From Fundicoccus_A sp052115865 (lineage in GTDB: Bacteria > Bacillota > Bacilli > Lactobacillales > Aerococcaceae): 64,000 nucleotides of DNA. A program made the position numbers and the translations under genes. Position 1 is the first letter of the stretch. Every line of letters begins with the position of its first letter. Where the stretch lies: contig NZ_JBQKME010000003.1 in NCBI RefSeq assembly GCF_052115865.1, positions 1-64,000 on the forward strand, given 5' to 3'. The notes under the pieces were generated by a model. It saw only the letters and a list, made by a program, of their open reading frames with translations, ran no database searches and had not been told where the DNA came from. Positions 35,543 through 43,978 of this stretch are shown one piece after another.

Positions 35543-35580
35543 AAAAAAAATCGAATGTGAATTGATTCTCACATTCGATT
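35543..35580 (-). terminator. terminator of lexA (minus strand)
   Basis: A 12-bp perfect stem (35549-35560 with 35569-35580) followed on the minus strand by eight T. On the plus strand the trailing sequence is GCTTTG, so it is weaker for apt. Confidence 0.82.
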
Positions 35581-35591
35581 GCTTTGTGTTC

Positions 35592-36206
35592 TTAAAATTT
35601 TCTGTACAGACTTACGACACGTCCGAGGATAGAAACATTAGATAAAATAATATCTTCCATCGAATCGTTTTCTGGACGTAAAACAAAGTAATCTTTACGC
35701 TTATAAAAAGTCTTACAAGTAGCTTCATCTTCATCTGTTAATGCGATGACGATATCGCCATTGTTGGCTGAGGATTGTCTGCGTACAGTAATGTAATCAC
35801 CGTCCATGATACCGATATTAATCATACTTTCTCCATCGATTTCAAGCATAAATAATTCACTTGGATCATATGGCAAATCATGAGGAATGGGGAAGTAATC
35901 TGTTGCTTCTTCAACTGCTAAAATGGGTGAACCAGCAGCAACTCGACCTAGTAACGGAATTTGATTGTTATTAAGACCTAGTAAGTCAAGAGCAATTGGT
36001 GTTAATTCAATTGTACGTGTTTTTGATGCATCTCGTTGAATATAACCTGCTTTTTCCAAACGAGACAAGTGTCCATGTACCGTTGAAGTTGAAGATAAAC
36101 CAATCATACTTCCAAGCTCTCGAACAGTTGGTGGATATCCATTTGATGCAATTGAGTCTGCAATGACTTGTAAAATATTCTTTTGTTTAGTAGATAGGTT
36201 ACTCAA
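35592..36206 (-). CDS. lexA: SOS repressor LexA
   Basis: 204 aa from TTG at 36206. Represses DNA-damage genes; self-cleaves with RecA. The winged helix (GYPPTVRELGSMIGLSSTSTVHGHLSRLEK), the cleavage site Ala-Ala-Gly in GRVAAGSP, the catalytic Ser in DGESM and the Lys in CKTFYK are all there. The longest frame starts with GTG at 36224, only about 7 nt after the predicted transcription start and without a site. GAAAGAG lies 9 nt before TTG 36206, which also aligns with known LexA N-termini. Divergent from ynzC with a shared operator. Confidence 0.94.
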   Translation of the reverse strand: MSNLSTKQKNILQVIADSIASNGYPPTVRELGSMIGLSSTSTVHGHLSRLEKAGYIQRDASKTRTIELTPIALDLLGLNNNQIPLLGRVAAGSPILAVEEATDYFPIPHDLPYDPSELFMLEIDGESMINIGIMDGDYITVRRQSSANNGDIVIALTDEDEATCKTFYKRKDYFVLRPENDSMEDIILSNVSILGRVVSLYRKF

Positions 36207-36237
36207 TGGAATCAACTCTTTCACTTATATTAAGTTA

Positions 36238-36266
36238 ATTGTATCAAACCTTTATTAAAAACACAA
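36238..36266 (-). promoter_or_regulatory. lexA promoter
   Basis: On the minus strand TTGTGT (36261-36266), a 17-nt spacer and TACAAT (36238-36243). The -35 is overlapped by the SOS box. Confidence 0.7.
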
Positions 36267-36277
36267 ACAAATGTTCG
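36264..36277. promoter_or_regulatory. LexA operator (SOS box) between lexA and ynzC
   Basis: Plus strand CAAACAAATGTTCG, minus strand CGAACATTTGTTTG. This fits the Gram-positive consensus CGAAC-N4-GTTYG. It overlaps the lexA -35 and lies about 40 nt before the ynzC site, so it can control both genes. Confidence 0.88.
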
Positions 36278-36315
36278 TGCTTTGTAAATATTTTTTAGGA
36301 AAAGAGGTGTTTTAC

Positions 36316-36567
36316 TTGATTGATCAAAAATTAATTGAGCGTATTAATGAATTAGCTAAAAAGAAAAAAACAGTAGGCCTTAGTCCCGAAGAACTGAGTG
36401 AACAAAATGATTTACGTGAAAAATACTTAAAAGCATTTAGATCAGGTATGAGGAATCATGTTGAAGGGATAAAAATAGTTGATCCTAGAGGCAATGATTT
36501 AACTTCAAATAAAGTTAAACAAATTCAAAAAGAAAAGAAATTACATAATCGTCATTTAGAAGATTAG
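36316..36567 (+). CDS. DUF896 protein YnzC
   Basis: 83 aa from TTG 36316, with AAGAGGTG upstream. Matches the small helical DUF896 family (LIERINELAKKKK, EKYLKAFRSGMRN, IVDPRGNDLT). In Bacillus ynzC is the last gene of the SOS operon yneA-yneB-ynzC next to lexA; here yneA and yneB are missing. Its function is unknown. The longer frame from 36271 starts inside the SOS box and is unlikely. Confidence 0.87.
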   Translation: MIDQKLIERINELAKKKKTVGLSPEELSEQNDLREKYLKAFRSGMRNHVEGIKIVDPRGNDLTSNKVKQIQKEKKLHNRHLED

Positions 36568-36645
36568 AACGATAAAAGTTAACTAGTCAAAGTTAAAATT
36601 TTTTAGTAGAATAACAATACATATGGATGAAAGCGAGGGATAGGT

Positions 36646-36855
36646 ATGCCATTTTGGGGATGGATTTTAATTATAGTTGCACTTATCGTTGGTTTTGTAG
36701 CTGGTTTCTTTGTATCTAGACGTTATATGATGAATTATTTTAAAGAAAACCCACCAATTGATGAGCGCATGATAACACAAATGATGACACAAATGGGTCA
36801 AAAGCCATCAAAGAAACGAGTTCAACAAATTATGAACTCAATGAAACAGCGTTAA
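36646..36855 (+). CDS. UPF0154 membrane protein YneF
   Basis: 69 aa. One N-terminal transmembrane helix (about 3-23) and a Met/Gln/Lys-rich cytoplasmic part with ENPPIDERMITQMMTQMGQKPS, the hallmark of UPF0154. Function unknown. Near lexA/ynzC as in Bacillus. A terminator follows. Confidence 0.88.
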   Translation: MPFWGWILIIVALIVGFVAGFFVSRRYMMNYFKENPPIDERMITQMMTQMGQKPSKKRVQQIMNSMKQR

Positions 36856-36868
36856 TATAAGGTTTATA

Positions 36869-36904
36869 GGCTATCTAACATTTGCCTGTTAGGTAGTCTT
36901 TTTT
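36869..36904 (+). terminator. terminator after yneF
   Basis: A 12-bp stem with two G-U pairs (36869-36880 with 36887-36898) and TTTTTT. Confidence 0.83.
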
Positions 36905-36933
36905 GTTGTTTTATACCTTAAGGGGCGAAAAAG

Positions 36934-36959
36934 GTTTGATAATTTCATAATTATCGAAC
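36934..36959. repeat. inverted repeat, possible operator of the ABC exporter genes
   Basis: GTTTGATAATT and AATTATCGAAC, one mismatch, 4-nt spacer. There is no T-run, so not a terminator. It lies about 30 nt upstream of the putative -35 of the exporter operon. A regulator site is inferred only. Confidence 0.45.
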
Positions 36960-36990
36960 TAATAATAATAAATTAATATATTTTAATGAT

Positions 36991-37019
36991 TTGTTAATCA
37001 AAGCTTTGGTTTATATTAT
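36991..37019 (+). promoter_or_regulatory. promoter of the ABC exporter operon
   Basis: TTGTTA (36991-36996), a 17-nt spacer and TATTAT (37014-37019). The spacer holds a near-palindrome around AAAGCTTT. Confidence 0.6.
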
Positions 37020-37068
37020 AAAAACATGGTAAACTATAAAATAGAGTTTTTTACGAAAGGGTGCAGAG

Positions 37069-38835
37069 ATGGATATTTTTAAACGTTTAAGCTGGTTTTT
37101 TAAGCAAGAAAGGAAGGCTTATATTATTGGATCAAGCTTATTACTCTTAGTGAGTATATTGGCAGCTATTGTTCCAATGATTATTGGTACCATTATTGAT
37201 GGTCTTACTGACCGTACATTAACTGGTCAACAATTATTTTATTGGGTATTGGTATTATTAGCCATTGCAATCGCTCAATATGTAATGCGCTATTTTTGGC
37301 GAACTTCTATTTTTGGAACATCAGCAAAATTAGAAAAGATATTAAGACAACAATTATTTATTCATTTTACAAAGATGGATGCTGTTTTTTTCCAAGAAAA
37401 TCGTACAGGTGACTTAATGGCGCACGCAACGAATGACTTGACTTCAATTCGACTTGTTGCAGGAAGTGGGATTTTGACCTTAGTTGACTCCTTGTCACAA
37501 GGGCTGATAACGCTACTAATGATGTTTGTGGTCATTGATTGGCGTTTGAGTTTGGTTGCTGTTTTGCCTTTACCACTGTTAGTTGTATTGGTACGTTTCA
37601 ATGGCTCACGCATCCATGTTCATTTTAGAAAAGCACAAGAAGCTTTTTCTTCCATGAATGACAAAGTACAAGAAAGTATTGGTGGTATGAAGGTTATTAA
37701 AACCTTTGGAGAAGAAGAAAAAGATATTGACGATTTTAAGAAAATGACAAAAAATGTCGTTGATAAAAATCAATCAGTTCACTTTTATGATGCTATTTTC
37801 CGTCCTGCTATCCAAATGATAATGGGTTTATCTACTGTTATCGGAGTGTTTTATGGCGGTCTGTTAGTTGTTCAAGGTGAAATAACTTTAGGTTTGCTAG
37901 TAGCCTTTTTAAACTATGTTGCTAGAATGCAATGGCCGATGGTAGCAATTGGACGTTTGTTCAATATTTTAGAAAGAGGATCTGCGTCCTATAAACGTGT
38001 TGAAGATTTATTACGCTATAAGAGTAACATTGTTGAATTTCCAGATGCAATCACTGAACCTATTGATGGAGATATTGAATTTAATGTGACTAAATTTAAA
38101 TACCCTAATAGTGATCAAGTAATTTTAAGTAATGTTCATTTTACTTTGAAGCAAGGGGAAACACTTGGGATTGTTGGGAAAACAGGTTCAGGCAAAACAT
38201 CAATCTTCAAATTATTAATGCGTGATTATGATAAATATGATGGGAAAATTACTTTTAACGATCATTCGATTAAAGACTATACCTTAGATAGTTTGTTGAC
38301 AAATATCGGTTACGTTCCGCAAGATAATTTTCTGTTTTCAACAACTGTTCGAGAAAATATCCGTTTTGGTGTACCTGAAGCATCGCAAGATAGAGTAGAA
38401 GAAATTGCTAAAGTAACAAGTGTTCACGAAGATATCATTGGCTTCTCAGAAGGCTATGATACGCTTGTAGGTGAACGTGGTGTAGCTCTTTCAGGTGGAC
38501 AAAAACAAAGGATTTCAATGGCACGTGCCATGATTACAGACCCTTCGCTATTAATTCTAGATGACTCATTATCAGCCATTGATGCGAAAACCGAAGAAGC
38601 TATTTTGAGCTCGATTAAAGCAACACGTGCGAATAAAACGACCATTATTTCAGCACATCGAATTTCATCTGTTATGCATGCTGATAATATTATTGTTTTA
38701 GAAGATGGTAAAATTGCTGAACAAGGTAACCATCAAACCTTAATTGAAAATGATGGCTGGTATAAACAAATGTATGAAAAACAACAACTAGCATTAGAAT
38801 TAGGCGAGGGGGGATTTGAACATGTCACAGACTAA
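37069..38835 (+). CDS. heterodimeric ABC exporter subunit (degenerate-site type)
   Basis: 588 aa. Six-helix type IV exporter domain (about 1-310) followed by an ATPase domain. Walker A GKTGSGKTS, signature LSGGQKQR, Walker B LLILDDSLSAID: the catalytic Glu after the Walker B Asp is Asp here, which marks the non-canonical site half of BmrC/LmrC/EfrA-type dimers. AAAGGGTG precedes the ATG. Likely a multidrug or lipid exporter with the next gene product. Substrate not visible. Confidence 0.9.
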   Translation: MDIFKRLSWFFKQERKAYIIGSSLLLLVSILAAIVPMIIGTIIDGLTDRTLTGQQLFYWVLVLLAIAIAQYVMRYFWRTSIFGTSAKLEKILRQQLFIHFTKMDAVFFQENRTGDLMAHATNDLTSIRLVAGSGILTLVDSLSQGLITLLMMFVVIDWRLSLVAVLPLPLLVVLVRFNGSRIHVHFRKAQEAFSSMNDKVQESIGGMKVIKTFGEEEKDIDDFKKMTKNVVDKNQSVHFYDAIFRPAIQMIMGLSTVIGVFYGGLLVVQGEITLGLLVAFLNYVARMQWPMVAIGRLFNILERGSASYKRVEDLLRYKSNIVEFPDAITEPIDGDIEFNVTKFKYPNSDQVILSNVHFTLKQGETLGIVGKTGSGKTSIFKLLMRDYDKYDGKITFNDHSIKDYTLDSLLTNIGYVPQDNFLFSTTVRENIRFGVPEASQDRVEEIAKVTSVHEDIIGFSEGYDTLVGERGVALSGGQKQRISMARAMITDPSLLILDDSLSAIDAKTEEAILSSIKATRANKTTIISAHRISSVMHADNIIVLEDGKIAEQGNHQTLIENDGWYKQMYEKQQLALELGEGGFEHVTD

Positions 38836-40612
38836 TGAGAATCAACAGTCTGCTTGGGCAAGAAAAATGCCAATAAGTGAACAAATCGCTGTAATTAGAA
38901 GGATGTTTAAATATGCATCACCGTTTAAATGGCGCTTCTTTATAGCAATCATTTTTAGTATTGTCATGACAGCAATTGGTGTGCTTATGCCACGTGTGGT
39001 TCAATTTTATATGGATAATTATTTAGAGCCTATGACAGCCACAGTTCGTACGTCTGTTATATTTGCAATTGTATATTTATTGTTGATTTTATCTCAAGGA
39101 ATAAGTTATTATTTTTCAACTTATATTTTTGGGATGGCCTCAGAAAAAACCGTTGAATTGCTCCGTAATTCTTTATTTACTAAATTAAATAACTTAGGCA
39201 TGCGTTTCTTTGACCAGACACCATCTGGTTCAATTGTTTCTCGTGTGACAAATGATACTGAAACAATTAAAGATTTCTGGAATGTATTTTACGCTTTGTT
39301 TGAAGGCATTGTTACTTTAATTTCTGTTTTTATAGGTATGTATTTGCTGAATCGACGTATGGCTTTACTGTTTTTAATTTTTGTCCCTTTAATGGCCGTT
39401 ATGATTTGGTTTTATCAGTCTTATAGTTCAAGAGTTTATCGGACCATGCGTGAAAGTTTAAGTCGATTGAATACGCGACTTAATGAATCCATTTTGGGTA
39501 TGTCAATTATTCAAGATTTTAGACAAGAAAAACGTTTAATCAAAGAATTTGAAAATGAAAATGAGGAACAGTATCGTGGTAGAGTGGCCATGGTTCGCAT
39601 GAATGCCTTACTCTTGATGCCTGTTATAAACTTACTCGAAGGTATTTCATTGGCATTAGTATTTTGGGTGTTAGGGAATCAATTTTTTGATGGATTCCTT
39701 GAAATTGGTGTTATTTATGCCTTTACTCAATACAGTACTAGTTTCTTTAGACCGATGGGGATGATGATGGATAGTCTGAGTCTATTGCAAGATGGGGTTG
39801 TTTCAAGTTCACGTATTCTTAGAATTATAGATCATAAAGAAAGTGTACCGGAACAAATTGTTGATCCAAATGCAAAAATTTCAGATGCAAAAGTTGAATT
39901 TAAAGATGTATCTTTCTCTTATGATAACGAAAATTATGTGCTGAAAAACATTAGTTTTACAGTAAACCCTGGAGAAACTGTTGCCTTAGTTGGACACACT
40001 GGTAGTGGTAAGAGTTCAATTATAAATGTCTTAATGCGGTTCTATGAATTTCAAGAGGGTGAAATTCTATTTGATGGACATGATATTCGCAGCTTCTCAT
40101 ATGAAGACTTAAGAAGTGAAATAGGATTAGTATTACAAGATTCTTTCTTATTCCATGGGGATGTTTCACGCAATATACGTTTATTAGACCAATCAATTTC
40201 GGATGCAACTGTACGGAATGCAGCACGCTTTGTACATGCTGATACATTTATCGAAGCCGATCCAGCAAACTATAGTAAACGCGTTATTGAACGTGGAGCG
40301 AGTTATTCTACAGGTCAAAAACAATTGATTTCTTTTGCTCGAACAATGGCTAGAAATCCAAAATTATTGATTCTAGACGAAGCCACAGCGAATATTGATA
40401 CTGAAACAGAAGAATATATCCAAAGTGGCTTAAATCGGATGCGTGAAAATCGTACGACAATTGCTATTGCTCACCGCCTAAGTACCATAAAAGATGCCAA
40501 TCAAATTATTGTACTGGATAAAGGTCGGATTTTAGAGCAAGGAACGCATGATGAATTAATCGAAAAACAAGGTACCTACTATCAAATGTATCGTTTACAA
40601 ACAATGGAATAA
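38822..40612 (+). CDS. heterodimeric ABC exporter subunit (catalytic-Glu type)
   Basis: 596 aa from ATG 38822, overlapping the partner gene by 14 nt, with GAGGGGGG upstream. Same fold as its partner. Walker A GHTGSGKSS and Walker B LLILDEATANID with the true catalytic Glu; the signature is STGQKQ instead of SGGQ. The two genes therefore give one intact and one degenerate ATP site, as in BmrD/LmrD/EfrB. A short N-terminal extension of about 30 residues precedes the first helix. Confidence 0.9.
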   Translation: MSQTNENQQSAWARKMPISEQIAVIRRMFKYASPFKWRFFIAIIFSIVMTAIGVLMPRVVQFYMDNYLEPMTATVRTSVIFAIVYLLLILSQGISYYFSTYIFGMASEKTVELLRNSLFTKLNNLGMRFFDQTPSGSIVSRVTNDTETIKDFWNVFYALFEGIVTLISVFIGMYLLNRRMALLFLIFVPLMAVMIWFYQSYSSRVYRTMRESLSRLNTRLNESILGMSIIQDFRQEKRLIKEFENENEEQYRGRVAMVRMNALLLMPVINLLEGISLALVFWVLGNQFFDGFLEIGVIYAFTQYSTSFFRPMGMMMDSLSLLQDGVVSSSRILRIIDHKESVPEQIVDPNAKISDAKVEFKDVSFSYDNENYVLKNISFTVNPGETVALVGHTGSGKSSIINVLMRFYEFQEGEILFDGHDIRSFSYEDLRSEIGLVLQDSFLFHGDVSRNIRLLDQSISDATVRNAARFVHADTFIEADPANYSKRVIERGASYSTGQKQLISFARTMARNPKLLILDEATANIDTETEEYIQSGLNRMRENRTTIAIAHRLSTIKDANQIIVLDKGRILEQGTHDELIEKQGTYYQMYRLQTME

Positions 40613-40619
40613 AATAACA

Positions 40620-40657
40620 AAATACCTTTCAACTCTATTTGCAGTTGAAAGGTATTT
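40620..40657. terminator. bidirectional hairpin between exporter genes and plsC
   Basis: A 15-bp perfect stem and 8-nt loop between converging genes. T-tracts are short on both strands, so it probably serves both with modest strength. Confidence 0.7.
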
Positions 40658-40684
40658 AGGATTAAATAGCTAAAGGAACTTTTA

Positions 40685-41320
40685 TTATTTTTCTTTTTTC
40701 GTAGGGACATGATAGACATAATTGGGATCAAGCTGTTTATCTAACTCAGCAAATCGTTGCCCAATCAATTGATCAATTTCAGTTAGTTCATCTTTTGTAT
40801 ATTTTTTATTAGGATTGTAGGCTATAGGATCTCCAATAGCCATTTTTGCTTTTTTCCGGCTAATAAATTGCCAAAAACCTACTGGAGGTTGGATAGCAAT
40901 AGGAATGATATCTTGCTTACTAAGGCGTTGGATAAAGGCCGTCCCACTTTTAACTTCAGTACTATAACGTGAACCAGTAGCAAAGATACCTAAATGTCGT
41001 TTGTTTTCATTTAGTTCGTTGACGGCATGTCGGATCGTATTGGATGAAGGTTTAGCCCGATTAATCGGAAAAACATTTGCCTTAGTTAAGACATAATTTA
41101 AAAATTTATTTTCAAATAATGTATGTTTGGCCATAAAGCTTACATCATGTGGAGCTGCAATAAAAGCTAAGAAAAATGGATCGGTCATCGAACGATGTGT
41201 TGCCGTTAATATTGAAGGGTTGATATTTTTTAATTTTTCTTTGCCTACTATTTGAGGTTTTCCATTAAATATTATAAATAAAACATAGAAAACCTTAACC
41301 ATAAAGCTATAAAAAGACAT
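40685..41320 (-). CDS. plsC: 1-acyl-glycerol-3-phosphate acyltransferase (PlsC-like)
   Basis: 211 aa. Adds an acyl chain to lysophosphatidic acid in membrane lipid synthesis. One N-terminal hydrophobic helix, then the acyltransferase motif THRSMTDPF (HX4D, about residues 37-45), FPINRA (Arg block) and ATGSRY in the place of EGTRS. The last motif is somewhat divergent, so other lyso-lipid substrates are possible. AAAAGGAAG precedes the ATG. A single gene. Confidence 0.85.
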   Translation of the reverse strand: MSFYSFMVKVFYVLFIIFNGKPQIVGKEKLKNINPSILTATHRSMTDPFFLAFIAAPHDVSFMAKHTLFENKFLNYVLTKANVFPINRAKPSSNTIRHAVNELNENKRHLGIFATGSRYSTEVKSGTAFIQRLSKQDIIPIAIQPPVGFWQFISRKKAKMAIGDPIAYNPNKKYTKDELTEIDQLIGQRFAELDKQLDPNYVYHVPTKKEK

Positions 41321-41427
41321 TCATACACTTCCTTTTCTGTAACGATATGCTTTATTGTACCAAGTATTGCTTTTATTTACTAGATTTATCTTATTCTTAA
41401 TAAATAACTCAAAAAGAGGACTACAAT

Positions 41428-42213
41428 ATGAAGAATTATTTACTATTAATAGTTTATTTAATAGCGAGTTTTCCCGCTAATGTTTTTGCAGAAAACTTAG
41501 CAGGTAATGTCATCGTTGTTGAACAATATTTAAGTGATCAAACAGCATTTACTCAAGGATTTGAACTTTCAGCTAATAATGATTTAGTTATTGCAACAGG
41601 TCTTTACGGAGAATCGATTATTGGGGAATTAGATTTAAAGACAGGTCAAATTAATGTTTTTGACTCACTAGATGAGATATTTTTTGGGGAAGGCATTACG
41701 TTTACAAATGATTATTTATGGCAAGTGACATGGGAAAATGAATTGGCCTTCAAACGGGATAAACATGATTATTCAGTTATCGAAACCTATGATTACGAAG
41801 GTATGGGCTGGGGTTTAGCTTATGATCCTCAAAATGATGTTATTTGGATGTCAAATGGTTCACATCAACTATTAAAACGTGATAGTGATAATTTTGAATT
41901 GTTGGATACGATTGATATTTATTTAAATGGGCTTCCATTGGAACAATTAAATGAACTTGAATATGCAAATGGCTATATTTATGCTAATGTATGGTTTCAA
42001 GATTTGATTTATCAGATTGATCCTAACACTGAAAAAGTAGTAGCGCATTATGATATAGCTCCTATAATCGCTAATCTAGATTTAACAGAAGAACAATTGG
42101 AACCTATGAATGTTTTAAATGGCATTGCTCATATTGAAGATGATTATTTTTATATAACTGGGAAAAATTACCCCTTTGTATTAGAAGTAAGGCTTGAAGA
42201 ACCATATAATTAA
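41428..42213 (+). CDS. secreted glutaminyl-peptide cyclotransferase
   Basis: 261 aa. Signal peptide at about 1-21 (VFA-EN cleavage). The mature part is the five-bladed propeller glutamine cyclotransferase family (PF05096), which makes N-terminal pyroglutamate on peptides. Family landmarks: AFTQGFEL, FFGEGITF, YEGMGWGLAYD, ELEYANGYIYANVW and NVLNGIAH. Such proteins are uncommon in cocci of this group. AAAGAGGA precedes the ATG; tgt follows after 21 nt, so they may share a transcript. Confidence 0.87.
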   Translation: MKNYLLLIVYLIASFPANVFAENLAGNVIVVEQYLSDQTAFTQGFELSANNDLVIATGLYGESIIGELDLKTGQINVFDSLDEIFFGEGITFTNDYLWQVTWENELAFKRDKHDYSVIETYDYEGMGWGLAYDPQNDVIWMSNGSHQLLKRDSDNFELLDTIDIYLNGLPLEQLNELEYANGYIYANVWFQDLIYQIDPNTEKVVAHYDIAPIIANLDLTEEQLEPMNVLNGIAHIEDDYFYITGKNYPFVLEVRLEEPYN

Positions 42214-42234
42214 GTCAATGAAAGGAACAACAGA

Positions 42235-43380
42235 ATGACAGAAGCAGCAGTACGTTATGAATTAATAAAAGAAGAAAAACACACAGGTGCACGTTTAGGA
42301 AAACTTCATACACCTCATGGAACGTTTGATACGCCAATTTATATGCCAGTTGGGACTTTAGCAACGGTAAAAAGTTTATCACCTGAAGAATTAAAGGATA
42401 TGGGTGCACAAATTGTTTTAAGTAATACTTATCATCTTTGGTTACGTCCAGGTGAAGATATTGTAGAAGAAGCGGGCGGGCTTCATAAATTTATGAACTG
42501 GGACCGTGGTGTTTTAACTGATTCTGGTGGCTTCCAAGTTTTTTCTTTGAGTGATCGTCGTCGCATTGAAGAAGAAGGTGTTCACTTTAGAAGTCATATT
42601 AGTGGTGAACCTTTATTTTTATCTCCAGAAAAAGCGATTGAAATTGAAAATAAATTAGGCGCAGATATTATTATGAGTTTTGATGAATGTCCTGATTTTA
42701 ACCATACATATGATTATGTGAAGCAATCTATTGAACGAACCACTAGATGGGCTGAAAGAGGCTTAAAAGCCCATAAGAATCCAAAAACACAAGCTTTATT
42801 CGGTATTATGCAAGGAGCTGGATATAAAGATTTACGGATGTGGCATGCACGTGAATTAGCACAAATGGATTTTCCAGGTTATTCAATTGGTGGTTTATCC
42901 GTAGGTGAAACGAAAGAAGAAATGAATCAAGTGTTAGATTATTTGACACCTGAAATGCCAAAACATAAACCACGTTATTTAATGGGGGTTGGTTCACCAG
43001 ACGCTCTAATTGACGGAGCTATTCGTGGGGTAGATATGTTTGACTGTGTCCTAGCGACTCGAATTGCACGTAATGGAACATGTATGACGACTTATGGCCG
43101 TTTAGTCGTTAAAAATGCCAAATATGCCCGCGATTTCACTCCGATTGATCCTCAATGTGATTGCTATACTTGTAAAAATTATACACGCGCTTATATTCGT
43201 CATTTATTTAAAGCGGATGAGTTGTTTGGTATGCGTTTAGCTTCCATTCATAATGTGCATTTCCTATTAAAATTAATGCAAGATGTAAGAGAAAATATTA
43301 TGAATGATTCTTTATTAGAGTTCAGAGAAGATTTCTTTGAACGTTATGGTTATAACAAAGAAAATGCACCGGATTTTTAG
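42235..43380 (+). CDS. tgt: queuine/preQ1 tRNA-guanine transglycosylase
   Basis: 381 aa. Exchanges G34 of GUN tRNAs for preQ1 on the way to queuosine. DSGGFQVFSL (active-site Asp region, about residues 96-105), GVGSPDALIDGAIRGVDMFDCVLATR (nucleophile Asp) and the zinc ligands CDCYTC...H in the C-terminus are intact. AAAGGAAC precedes the ATG. yajC follows, the usual order. Confidence 0.97.
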   Translation: MTEAAVRYELIKEEKHTGARLGKLHTPHGTFDTPIYMPVGTLATVKSLSPEELKDMGAQIVLSNTYHLWLRPGEDIVEEAGGLHKFMNWDRGVLTDSGGFQVFSLSDRRRIEEEGVHFRSHISGEPLFLSPEKAIEIENKLGADIIMSFDECPDFNHTYDYVKQSIERTTRWAERGLKAHKNPKTQALFGIMQGAGYKDLRMWHARELAQMDFPGYSIGGLSVGETKEEMNQVLDYLTPEMPKHKPRYLMGVGSPDALIDGAIRGVDMFDCVLATRIARNGTCMTTYGRLVVKNAKYARDFTPIDPQCDCYTCKNYTRAYIRHLFKADELFGMRLASIHNVHFLLKLMQDVRENIMNDSLLEFREDFFERYGYNKENAPDF

Positions 43381-43402
43381 TCGTAAATGATTAAAATAAA
43401 TA

Positions 43403-43435
43403 GCTAATATGAACTATCTTTGGTAAAATATTAGC
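43403..43435 (+). repeat. 8-bp inverted repeat between tgt and yajC
   Basis: GCTAATAT and ATATTAGC are perfect arms 17 nt apart, followed after 5 nt by TTTTTT. A TAAAAT at 43424-43429 could be a -10. It may be a weak terminator or a yajC promoter site; I cannot decide. Confidence 0.4.
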
Positions 43436-43463
43436 AGATGATTTTTTGAAAGTAGGTGAAATG

Positions 43464-43877
43464 ATGGATGTATTATTAGTAAATTTATTACCTTTTGTCA
43501 TTATTATGGGCGCGATGTACTTTTTAATGATTCGCCCTCAGAAAAAACAACAAGAGAAAAAACAATCCATGCTTGATTCTATGCAACCAGGTAACTATGT
43601 CGTTACAATTGGTGGTTTACATGGGATTGTTGATGAAGTTAACAAAGCAAAAAGAACAGTTGTTTTAGACTGTGAAGGTGTGTATTTAACTTTTGAAATA
43701 TCAGCTATTTCTACTGTTAAAGAAGGTGTGGTTACAACAGCAGAAGTAACAGAAACAGAAGTAGTAGAAGATGAGTATGATGAGTACGATGCATATGATG
43801 CTGCTGATGAAGTCGAAGGTGAATACTCAGAAGAAGAATACGACCAAGAGCATGAATATGCTAGCAAAAATTCTTAA
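43464..43877 (+). CDS. yajC: preprotein translocase accessory subunit YajC
   Basis: 137 aa from ATG 43464. Small partner of SecDF/SecYEG. A single N-terminal helix (about 4-22) ends in MIRPQKKQQEKK, then the basic YajC domain (QPGNYVVTIGGLHGIVDEV). The C-terminus is an acidic Glu/Asp/Tyr-rich tail of about 45 residues, longer than in most relatives. AGTAGGTGA lies upstream; ATG 43461 is a possible alternative. Confidence 0.9.
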   Translation: MDVLLVNLLPFVIIMGAMYFLMIRPQKKQQEKKQSMLDSMQPGNYVVTIGGLHGIVDEVNKAKRTVVLDCEGVYLTFEISAISTVKEGVVTTAEVTETEVVEDEYDEYDAYDAADEVEGEYSEEEYDQEHEYASKNS

Positions 43878-43893
43878 TAATGATTAATTTAAG

Positions 43894-43920
43894 CGGACAC
43901 TTACTAGTGTTCGTTTTTTT
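43894..43920 (+). terminator. terminator of yajC
   Basis: An 8-bp stem (43894-43901 with 43906-43913, one G-U pair), 4-nt loop and seven T. Confidence 0.85.
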
Positions 43921-43929
43921 GAATTAAAC

Positions 43930-43958
43930 TTGAGAATACGAACAAATGTTTGTATAAT
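43930..43958 (+). promoter_or_regulatory. dinB promoter
   Basis: TTGAGA (43930-43935), a 17-nt spacer and TATAAT (43953-43958). The SOS box fills most of the spacer. Confidence 0.85.
43939..43952 (+). promoter_or_regulatory. LexA operator (SOS box) of dinB
   Basis: CGAACAAATGTTTG, an excellent match to the Gram-positive SOS box, lies between -35 and -10. The same sequence type is found at lexA 36264-36277. Confidence 0.93.
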
Positions 43959-43978
43959 AACCATAAGGAGGAATGGTT

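Noticed and set aside
43595..43867. 90-codon Ser/Tyr-rich open frame opposite yajC
   Set aside because: It is the complement of the acidic yajC tail; composition follows from GAA/GAT-rich codons.
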